A stretch of 64,000 nucleotides of DNA from UBA6168 sp964573725. GTDB lineage: Bacteria > Bacteroidota > Bacteroidia > Chitinophagales > Saprospiraceae. Shown here piece by piece: positions 44,819 through 53,600 of the stretch. Position numbers and translations under genes: made by a program. The notes under the pieces were generated by a model. It was given only the letters and a program-made list of their open reading frames with translations, did no database searches and was not told where the DNA came from. Where the stretch lies: the NCBI GenBank assembly GCA_964573725.1, contig CAZNLJ010000001.1:1-64000 (forward strand). Direction: 5' to 3'. Every line of letters starts with the position of its first letter. The first letter of the stretch is position 1.

Positions 44819-47143
44819 ATGATCCGTTTTATCACCTTGCTGTCGCTGTTGGCCTCCCTTCCGTCCTTTGCCGCCACCTACACCGTTGTCGCATCGGGTA
44901 ATTGGTCCAGCACCACTACCTGGAGTCCATCCGGCGTACCAGGGGCGGGAGACGATGTCGTCTTCAATTTCAACCCTTCCAGCCCCCTCACCCTGACTGT
45001 CGACGGCAACTATACCATCAACAAGCTCGATTACGGCGGGTATGGAAACATTTCCACGCCGGGAAAAATCACGGTCCTGAACGGGACAGGCACCCTCACG
45101 CTGACGGACGACTCCTCCTGGACCGGCGGTTTCATCAGCGGCAGTGTCCAAATCACGTTTCCTTCGGGAAAAACCTTCCAGCTCTATGCCGGAGGGGACA
45201 GCAGCAACCGAAAATTCCTGAACAACAACGCATTGATTACAAACAACGGTACCATGACCTGGGGGGGGACCGGCATTTTCTTCGAAGATGCCGCCCAGAT
45301 CGTCAACAACGGCACCTTTGTGGACAATACCCTTTACAACCGCCTGTATCGAAACGACGGCAACACGTCGAACATCGGGTTCATCAACAACGGCACCTTC
45401 GAGGCCAATAGTTCCGAATGCCACCTGCATGCCGCTTTCGTCAACAACGGAACCATCAACATCAATTCCGGCTGGGTTCACAGCGATTTCCTGCTGGAAA
45501 ACAACGGCACCATCAACCTGTACTCCTCCGGTGCCTACAATCACCAGTTCATCAACTACGACGGCACCGGCGGCACCATCGAGTTTCATACCAACACAGC
45601 TCTTGAAATCCTTGGAAAAGGAATGGCCGCAGTCGTAGGAAACATCACCGGCACCAACGGAACCTTGATTTTCGCCAATAGCAACTCCTCGGACGCCACC
45701 ATCATCGACCAAGCCATTCCTTCCGGCTTCCTGCTGGATTTTTCCCAAGGTGGCAGGGTCACCCTGAACTCGAACCAGAGCTTGGTCTCCAATAGCGGAT
45801 TCGCCAAGGATATGGACGGCACCGGCAGTCTCACGATACCGGCCGGTGTGACCATGACCTGGACGAGAGGCTATATCGGCGGTGATGTGGAACTGATTGT
45901 CGACGCCGGCGGCACGCTGCAGATTGCGGACGGTGACAACAAGGACCTACGGGACAACAGTCTCTTGACAAACAACGGCACGGTTGACCTCCAGTCGGTA
46001 ATCGGACTTGCCACCAGCCAGGTCATGATCCAAAACAACGGCACGTTCCAAATCACCTCGGATGCCAGTATCTATAGCCTGACTACGCTCCCCTTGATCA
46101 ACAACAACGGTGCCTTCAAAAAATCCTCCGGCAGCGGTACCTCCCTGGTTCAGGCAGGCCTCACGAATGGGGCTTCCGGTATTATTTCCGCCGAATCCGG
46201 TACGCTCAACTTTCACTTCGCCGTCTACAACAGCGGCATCATTCAAGGGACCGCCACCCTGACCTTCCCCAGCGGCCAATCCTTGGGAGGAACAATCGCC
46301 CCAGGCCCCAACATCGGGACACTTGCCATCCAGGCCCCTTCGCTGACCACGACCGCCGTTCTCCAAATAGAAGTGAACGGAAGCAGCACCGACCAATTGC
46401 AGCTCAACGGCTCCCTGACCTTATCCGGTGCCCGCCTTGTCGTGACGGAAGCCGGCAGCCCACTCACGCCCGGCCTGAATGCCAATATCATTCAAACCGA
46501 CGGCATCTCCGGCAACTTCTCTTCCTCCACTTTCCCGAACGCCGGATATATACTGAATATCTCCGGTAGCAATGCCACCCTATCCAATGCTCCACTACCG
46601 CTGGACCTCACCGATTTCCAGGGTTATGTCGAAATTACCTGCAACCACCTGGCTTGGGAAACGGCCAAAGAAATCGGGACCGACCGGTTTGACATCGAAA
46701 GAAGCATCGACGGAAAGCTTTGGGAATCTATCGGTTCCGTCAAGGCTTCCTTCCAAACGGACCATTCGGTGAACTACTCCTTCCGGGATGATTCGCCATT
46801 TCCTTCCGCCTATTATCGCCTGAAGATGCTGGATATGGACGGCACTTACACGTATTCCTGGATTATCGAACTCTCCCGGTCGGATTTCAAGGAACAAACG
46901 GAAAGGGTCACCATCTATCCGAATCCATGCCGGAGCAGGATCCACGCATCCATTCCCCTGGAACAGCATAGCCCGGTGGAAGTCATCGTGAGCGGCTTGG
47001 ACGGACGGACGCTCCGCTCCTTCCGGGTCGACCAGCAGCCCGATGGGATTGACCTGGACATTTCGAACTTGCCACCTGGTGTTTTCTTACTGTCCGTTTC
47101 AACGGACAGCAAACAATACAGCGGCAGTTTCCGGAAACTTTGA
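44819..47143 (+). CDS. T9SS-sorted beta-helix surface protein
   Basis: 774 aa. Signal peptide 1-19 (LLSLLASLPSFA). Residues about 25-540 are a beta-rich solenoid of short units with recurring NNGT, NNNG and GTL turns (e.g. ITNNGTMTW, IVNNGTFVDN, ENNGTINLY), similar to autotransporter-like or pectate-lyase-like helices; no catalytic motif was seen. A beta domain follows (DLTDFQGYVEITCNHLAW and FDIERSIDG, YYRLKMLDMDG), the usual module before Bacteroidota sorting signals. Residues about 695-774 are a T9SS type A domain (YPNPCRSRIHAS, LPPGVFLLSVSTD). It likely forms a surface adhesin or matrix protein. It is paralogous to the gene 162 bp downstream. Confidence 0.87.
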   Translation: MIRFITLLSLLASLPSFAATYTVVASGNWSSTTTWSPSGVPGAGDDVVFNFNPSSPLTLTVDGNYTINKLDYGGYGNISTPGKITVLNGTGTLTLTDDSSWTGGFISGSVQITFPSGKTFQLYAGGDSSNRKFLNNNALITNNGTMTWGGTGIFFEDAAQIVNNGTFVDNTLYNRLYRNDGNTSNIGFINNGTFEANSSECHLHAAFVNNGTININSGWVHSDFLLENNGTINLYSSGAYNHQFINYDGTGGTIEFHTNTALEILGKGMAAVVGNITGTNGTLIFANSNSSDATIIDQAIPSGFLLDFSQGGRVTLNSNQSLVSNSGFAKDMDGTGSLTIPAGVTMTWTRGYIGGDVELIVDAGGTLQIADGDNKDLRDNSLLTNNGTVDLQSVIGLATSQVMIQNNGTFQITSDASIYSLTTLPLINNNGAFKKSSGSGTSLVQAGLTNGASGIISAESGTLNFHFAVYNSGIIQGTATLTFPSGQSLGGTIAPGPNIGTLAIQAPSLTTTAVLQIEVNGSSTDQLQLNGSLTLSGARLVVTEAGSPLTPGLNANIIQTDGISGNFSSSTFPNAGYILNISGSNATLSNAPLPLDLTDFQGYVEITCNHLAWETAKEIGTDRFDIERSIDGKLWESIGSVKASFQTDHSVNYSFRDDSPFPSAYYRLKMLDMDGTYTYSWIIELSRSDFKEQTERVTIYPNPCRSRIHASIPLEQHSPVEVIVSGLDGRTLRSFRVDQQPDGIDLDISNLPPGVFLLSVSTDSKQYSGSFRKL

Positions 47144-47305
47144 GGAACTGCCTTGGAACCAGGAGATGCGCAAGCGTTTCTTCCGGGCTGTACGCCCGAA
47201 ATCCGATTGCGACGGCAATTCCGGTTTGTGACCGATTCATCCGGCAGTAATAACCGGTCGAGCCACCACCGAAGTATCTTTTGTCTCCTGAAAATCAACA
47301 ACACC

Positions 47306-49672
47306 ATGAAACAAACGCTTACCTTCCTGTGCGGCCTGTGCACCTGTCTGGCCCTCGGCCAAACCAATTATCAGCTGAACGGAACCGGCAACTGGGACGA
47401 CCCTGCCGTCTGGACGCCCAACGGCATTCCCGGCGCAAATGATACGGCAACCATCACCGGGGCCTACAATAGTACCCAAATGTCCGTGACGCTGACCGGA
47501 AACGTGAACATTGCCAGGCTGGCCTTCACCGGCTATTGGGATAAGCACACCATAGATGGTTCAGGCACCATTACCCTGGGTACCACTTCCGAATGGCGGG
47601 GTGGCGCCCTGGCAGGTGACGTAACCCTCCACGTACCTTCCGGCGTCACCCTCGACTTGTCCCAAGACGGAAACGGCAGCAACCTGAAACGAATGACCGG
47701 GAATGCAGCCCTGACCAATGACGGCACCCTGACCTGGACAGGCACCAGCTTCTGGCTGTTGGACAATTCCCGCTTGACCAACAACGGGGCTTTCAACTGC
47801 ACCGTATCGGATGCCGTCAGTATATACGGGAACGGCAACCTCGGTGCATGTAGCATGCCTACCTGCCGGTTCTCCAATACCGGCACCTTCACCTTCGACG
47901 GCTCCGGCAACTCCCTGGCCGTCGAGGCTTGGGTCGATAACAGCGGCATCATCAACGTGAACAGCGGTTACCTGGATTTCCGACAAAACAGGACCGAAAA
48001 CAGCGGCCAGCTGAATCTCAACGCCGCCAATGCAAACACCAACCGGCTTTTCAACTACGAAAGCAACGGCGGAACCCTCCATTTCGCAGCGGCCACCACC
48101 GTTGAAATCAACAGCAAATGCCGACGCTCCGTCATCGGGTCGGTCACCGGAAGTACCGGCACCCTTAAGTTCGCGGAATCCGCCCTTGCAACGGACACCA
48201 ACATCCTAAACATCGCCATACCCGGCGGAATCGTCCTGGACCTGTCTGCCCCGGGACTGCTGCGCCTGGACGTGGTACAGGAGGTGAACAATTCCATGAC
48301 CCTCGAAAAAGAAATCGTCGGCACAGGTACCTTGGTCGTCAAAGCACCGCATCGGGTCACTTGGACGGACGGTTATTTCGACGGCGGGGCAGATTTGACC
48401 GTTGATGCCAGTGCATTCCTGGACCTGCCGAGCGGTGACAACCGATCAATCAGCGACGGGTCCGTCCTGACAAATTACGGTACGCTGACCTTCAGCGGCG
48501 GCACTTTCGGATTGGACAATGGCATCCTCAACAACCATGGTGTCTTGACTATCGCCGGAGACCTCAACATCACCAACGGCGGAACTTCCTTCCTGAACAA
48601 TTACGGTACATTGGAAAAGACAAGTGGTGGCAATTATGGAGTTGTCGAACCAAAAGTGGAAAACCTTGCCAGCGGGTTCATTTCACTCACTTCCGGTTTC
48701 TTGGAATTCCGGGCCTTCAATATCACCAACGACGGGACCATCAACGGCAACGGCATATTCCAATTTCCGCAACCCAGCAACTACGGCGGCACCGCCGACC
48801 AAACCATCGCCGGCACCGTATCCCCGGGCACCAGCGGCATCGGGGAAATCTCTTTCTGGTTGCCCACCAATATCCATCTTACCGGCACCCTCGAGGTCCA
48901 AACCCAAGGCAGCCTGTGCGACAAGCTCAAGTCAGATGGAAACACCCTGTACCTCCAACCCGGCTCAACCCTCCAGGTTTCGGAAATGAGTGCACTGCCC
49001 GCCAACTCGTACTGTGTGGTCGTGCAAACCGAAAAAAACATCGTAGGCACCTTCGGCACGGAAAACCTGCCGGCCGGATACAGCCTCCAATACAACGACA
49101 AGGAAGTATGGTTGATCAACGGTGTCCTGCCGGTGGAACTGGTCCGTTTCGAGGGCTCCAGCCTGCCTCGGGGAAATTCCCTCCATTGGCTGACCGCCTC
49201 GGAATCGGATGCGGCCGGTTTCGAAGTGGAGCGGAGTCCGGACGGCCTGACCTGGATCCACATCGGTACGGTGACCGCCGTCGGAAACAGTTCCGTCCTC
49301 CAGGAATATTCCTTCCTGGATACCCAGGCTCCGGTGGAATGCTATTATCGGCTGCGGCTGGTGGATCGGGACGGGTCCTACATGTACTCGGATTTGGTCT
49401 TCCTGCGCAAGGGACTCCCCGCACCGGAAGGATTGTCTGTTTTTCCCAATCCGGTCGGTGCGGCCGGCCAGGTGACCGTCCGACCGGCTCACCCCTCCGG
49501 CAAGCTGATGGTCCGTGATTTTTCCGGCCGCATCTTCCTGGAGCATGCACTTGACGACGGCACGCCGTCCCCAGGACCGGTCCACATCAGCCTTCAATCC
49601 CTGCCCGCGGGCGTCTACCTGCTTCAGCATGTCAACGGTAGGGATGTCAGCAGCATCCGCCTGGTGAAATAG
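47306..49672 (+). CDS. T9SS-sorted beta-helix surface protein, paralogue
   Basis: 788 aa. Signal peptide 1-18 (FLCGLCTCLALGQ). Same layout as its neighbour: an opening NYQLNGTGNWDDPAVWTPNGIPG matches the neighbour's NWSSTTTWSPSGVPG; a beta solenoid with TNDGTL, TNNGAF, NNHGVL turns follows; then LPVELVRFEGSSLPRGN and FEVERSPDGLTW, YYRLRLVDRDGSYMYS; and a T9SS type A C-terminus (SVFPNPVGAAG, LPAGVYLLQHVNGRDVSSIRLVK). Start chosen at 47306 for the signal peptide; the longer frame from 47153 is not protein-like. Sequence divergence between the two copies in the solenoid indicates an old duplication. Confidence 0.87.
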   Translation: MKQTLTFLCGLCTCLALGQTNYQLNGTGNWDDPAVWTPNGIPGANDTATITGAYNSTQMSVTLTGNVNIARLAFTGYWDKHTIDGSGTITLGTTSEWRGGALAGDVTLHVPSGVTLDLSQDGNGSNLKRMTGNAALTNDGTLTWTGTSFWLLDNSRLTNNGAFNCTVSDAVSIYGNGNLGACSMPTCRFSNTGTFTFDGSGNSLAVEAWVDNSGIINVNSGYLDFRQNRTENSGQLNLNAANANTNRLFNYESNGGTLHFAAATTVEINSKCRRSVIGSVTGSTGTLKFAESALATDTNILNIAIPGGIVLDLSAPGLLRLDVVQEVNNSMTLEKEIVGTGTLVVKAPHRVTWTDGYFDGGADLTVDASAFLDLPSGDNRSISDGSVLTNYGTLTFSGGTFGLDNGILNNHGVLTIAGDLNITNGGTSFLNNYGTLEKTSGGNYGVVEPKVENLASGFISLTSGFLEFRAFNITNDGTINGNGIFQFPQPSNYGGTADQTIAGTVSPGTSGIGEISFWLPTNIHLTGTLEVQTQGSLCDKLKSDGNTLYLQPGSTLQVSEMSALPANSYCVVVQTEKNIVGTFGTENLPAGYSLQYNDKEVWLINGVLPVELVRFEGSSLPRGNSLHWLTASESDAAGFEVERSPDGLTWIHIGTVTAVGNSSVLQEYSFLDTQAPVECYYRLRLVDRDGSYMYSDLVFLRKGLPAPEGLSVFPNPVGAAGQVTVRPAHPSGKLMVRDFSGRIFLEHALDDGTPSPGPVHISLQSLPAGVYLLQHVNGRDVSSIRLVK

Positions 49673-49960
49673 GACGGGGGCCGATATTCCCAAGGACAAA
49701 TCGTTGTCGGCCGGCCATAGGGGTATGTTCGCTGGGACGCATCGGAAATTACCCGCTTTTCCAAAAAAAAGTGCAAGAACTCCCTGTCGGTACAACTTTC
49801 CTGCCTTTCCGGCTTTACTTTGGCATGGGGTAGCGGTACGAACGTTTTGATCCGGACCCCTTGCCGCCCGGCCATGGGGCCCTCGTCCCTGCGGTGCACC
49901 ACCTTCCAACCCGTCACCTTGTACGAAGGTGACGATATTCTATCATTCACCACCAACATT

Positions 49961-50599
49961 ATGATGATGAAAGGTTTTCTGACAATTCTCCTTTTTGCCA
50001 CCCTTGTTCTCACCGGCGTCCTTCCGGAGCTGGCCGCGCAAAACCAAGGGCCGGCATCAAAACAGCCGGTCATTATCACCGACTCGGTCGGGAATGCCCG
50101 CATGGAAAAGATGGAAAAGATGATCGTCCGGACAATGGTCGTATCGGACAGTACCTACCCCGACCGGCCCGCAGCGGATAAGGCTACCCGAACCATCACC
50201 ATCACCATCGACGACGCAGGGGGACGCGAGGAAAAGGTCCTGGTCCTGCCCGATGGGAATACCGATGTGTCGGAAATCATGGAATCGCTTCCGAAGGGGC
50301 CGGAGTCACAGCACCGCATCCTGCGGATGGAAGCGGATGAGTTCTTCATCGAACATGACCAGGCACTGCCTGGTTCGCCGGACCGAATCCATTGGGTGGA
50401 ACGCCAACATCCCGGAGGCCCGCCGCAATGGTCGGAAGAGGAGGAACTGATCGAGGAGATGGATGGGGACGGCGTAGTCCGGAAGCGGATATCCCGGAAA
50501 AGGACACCGCAAGGGGAGGAAGAAATGATGGAAGAGATGGACGGGGACGGGGTGGTGACCAAGCGGACGGTCCGCACGCGGAAATTCAACCGGGATTGA
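49961..50599 (+). CDS. Exported acidic protein with twin EEMDGDGVV repeats
   Basis: 212 aa from the first of three in-frame ATGs (49961, 49964, 49967). Signal peptide (about residues 1-28, FLTILLFATLVLTGVLPELAAQ). The middle part is unassigned. The C-terminal ~60 residues hold two near copies: EELIEEMDGDGVVRKRISRKR and EMMEEMDGDGVVTKRTVRTRK. MDGDG loops suggest possible metal contact, but a full EF-hand is not formed. No homologue is recognised. It ends next to a bidirectional terminator. Confidence 0.7.
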   Translation: MMMKGFLTILLFATLVLTGVLPELAAQNQGPASKQPVIITDSVGNARMEKMEKMIVRTMVVSDSTYPDRPAADKATRTITITIDDAGGREEKVLVLPDGNTDVSEIMESLPKGPESQHRILRMEADEFFIEHDQALPGSPDRIHWVERQHPGGPPQWSEEEELIEEMDGDGVVRKRISRKRTPQGEEEMMEEMDGDGVVTKRTVRTRKFNRD

Positions 50600-50607
50600 A
50601 CGTTTGC

Positions 50608-50641
50608 ATCCGACCGGGCAGGTTTGCTTGCCCGGTCGGAT
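50608..50641. terminator. Bidirectional terminator between convergent genes
   Basis: A 13-bp perfect stem (50608-50620 with 50629-50641) with an 8-nt loop lies between the acidic protein stop (50599) and the macroglobulin stop (50660). No long T-run, but the position between convergent genes supports use in both directions. Confidence 0.55.
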
Positions 50642-50659
50642 CAAAGTCCACCGGCCCGC

Positions 50660-53600
50660 TCAACGGGATGAAAGGTCCGGTGCCGGCAAAGGAATTGCCT
50701 CGGGAATGCCGGCCGGCGGTATCACGGAGACCCAACGGCCGGGCACGGAAGCCTGTACGGAGGCATCGTACATGGCTTGGCAGGAAATGACCGGTTGGAA
50801 GAAAGTCCCCTGGTACGCGGCGGTCATTCGGAACCGGAATACGGCCCCGGCACCGGGTGCCAGGTCGAAATAAGTCAGCACCCGGTCGTCCCGGATATCC
50901 TGGTAATGGGGTGGATGAGTCGGCAGGCCTGTTCCCGGCTCGGACAGGCGTTCGTTGACCAGTTCCCATCCGGCCGGAAAAGGGAAGGTCAGCGCCAATC
51001 CTTGGTAAGCGCGGCCGGTTGCCTTCGGATGGGTCACCTGGACCAGGACCTGGAAATCCGTCCCTTGTGGAAGACGGTCCGGGTCCAAGGGTGTTCCATC
51101 CGGCGATTCGAACGTGATTTTCAAGGACAGGTTTTCGGCGACAGTCTTTCCGCCCTGGACCGGTTCGGGTTTTCCCGCCACGATGAGCCGGGTGAACAAG
51201 GTGCCTGTCCCTTCATTCACCACCGTGACTGGCCGGTTCCCCGGGCCGGATTTCCACTCCGACCGAAAGACCGGGGCATCGGACTTCACCGAATGCGTTC
51301 TTCCCTCCCCGTCGACATACCGAAAACGGGCTTCCGCCGATGTTGTAAGACCGGCCTGTCGGACAAACTTTCCGATGGCGAGCAGGGCATATGCCGTGGC
51401 ATGTGTATCGAACCATTCCGTGCCGCCCAGTGCCTCCGCCAGGTATTGTGCGGTTGCTTGGGCCTCGGGAAGCTGCCCCAGCAAGAGTTGGGTCTCGAGG
51501 CGCATGGCTTCGTCCCGAAGCGCACTTTCCAGGGTCGGTCCGCCCGGTTCGTGGCCATGCCGCCCCGGGTCGTCGACTTCCCGGACCAGCTGGCGGCCGA
51601 TCGCCGTCTTGCCAGCCTTTGCATAGGCGGCGGCCAGCCGCCCGGCTGCTTCGGCGGATAAATCCGGCAACTCCCGTAACCTGTTCATCGCGCCCCATTC
51701 GGGTTTTCCCGCCAGCACCAGGGTATACAAGCGGTAGGCCTGTTCCAGCACCGCCGCGTCCTCGGGACCGGCCCCGCGGACAAGCGGCGTCCAACGCCTG
51801 GCCATGGCTTGCTGGAAGGTCATCCACTTCGACCGGACCGAGGCCGGTACCGGATAGCCGGCCTGTTCGGCTTCCAACAAGAGATGGCCGGCATAGTTTG
51901 TCGACCAGGGATGGTAGTCCGAACCCGGCCAGTAGGCGAACCCGCCTCCCGGAAGTTGGTAGGCGGAGAGCTTGCGAATGGCCTGCGTGAGATAGGAACG
52001 GACGTACGCCTCCTGCGGGGCGGAAAGCTCCGTCATGTCCGCCAGGTATAATTGCGGAAAAGCGGCGGAAGTGACCTGTTCCAGGCAGCCGTGCGGATAA
52101 CGTATCAGATAATCCAACCGGCTGCTCAGTTGCAAGGCCGGAAAGGAAGACACCTCCAGGACCACCTGGCCGTCCGAGCCCTTGCCGACCGGCGGACAAG
52201 CCTGCGTCCAGGATCGGCCGGCTGCCAGTACGCCGGAATAGACCGAGCGGACCACCGGGTTCGGATTCTCCACCGTCAGCCTTATTTCGTGTCGGGCCGA
52301 TTCCTGTCCGTTTCCCGCGGAAACCAGGAGGCTGGCGGTTCCTTCGGCACTTTCGGCGCTACGCAAGGAAAACCAGACCAGCCGCTCCGCCCGTCCGCCC
52401 ACTTTCACTTTCCTGGTCAGCTCGGATACCGGTGAAAGCAGCTTTGCATCGACGCGCAAAGTGACCGTCACTTCCTGCTCGGCCGATTCCATGTTGAACA
52501 CGGAAACGGGCACCCGGAAAGTTTCCCCCGGTCCCAACTTCCGCGGCGCGGTCGCCAATACCATCAAGGGCTGCCGTACGGCCAGGGTCCGGTCGACGGC
52601 ACCGTAGGCACCATCCGGATGGGCGGCCGTCAACATGACACGTACCGTACCCACATGGGCAGGCATGGTGAAGCGGTGGATGCTTTCGCCGCCATCGAGG
52701 AAAAAAGGTCCGGCATGCAGGACGACCGGCTGGAAACGGTTGGCGTTCCTCCGCTCGGCAGGAATCACGGTTTCCCCGTCCCCACCGACGCGGAGTATCC
52801 GGTTTGTCCGCTCCTTTGCGGCCCCCAACACGTAATCGTACATGTCCCAGGTACGCACCCCCAAAGCCTCCCGGGCGTAAATGGCCGGATGCGGGTCGGG
52901 GGTCCGGAAATCGGTCAGCCCCAATACGCCTTCGTCCATCACGGCGAGGGTATAGGCCATAGGGCTGCCGGATTTTTCGCTTACCTTCACCTGGAAAGAG
53001 GCACCGGGCCGGACTTCGCGGGGCACTGTCAGCAGAGGTTCCAGGCGGGTGGCCGGGTCCGTCACCGATACCGGCAGTACGCCGTACATCCGGATCGGCA
53101 GGTCGTTGGCCTGTTGGTCGTACGGCTGGAACAGACTGACATGTATGTAGAAGTTCGGACACATATCCGGGATCGCCCGGATGCGGAACTTGTTCTCCCC
53201 GGCGGAGACATCCCGCCAAAAGGAGCGGATAACCCGATGGCCGTTTTCCAGGGAAACGAACATCCTGCCCTTCCCTCCGGAGGGAATGTTCACCTCGATG
53301 TCCTCGCCGACCGAATATCCCGGCCGTTCGGTGGTAAAGGTCATCATCGCCGCCTCCTGTCTGACGGCCAGGCTTCCGCCGGGGGCATCCCAGGGATACC
53401 CTGCATAAAAATAGTCACCGCTGCAATGCCCGGTGGCAGGGTCGCAGACCCGGATCAGGTACCGCCCCCAGTCCGATACCGGCGCATCCCATGCCGCCAG
53501 CCCATTCCCATCCGTTTGCAAGCGGGTACGCACCAACGCATGCTCATGTACGTCGGAAGTGAAAGCAGCATCCCCTTCGTCGGTCGCATCCCACCACCAA

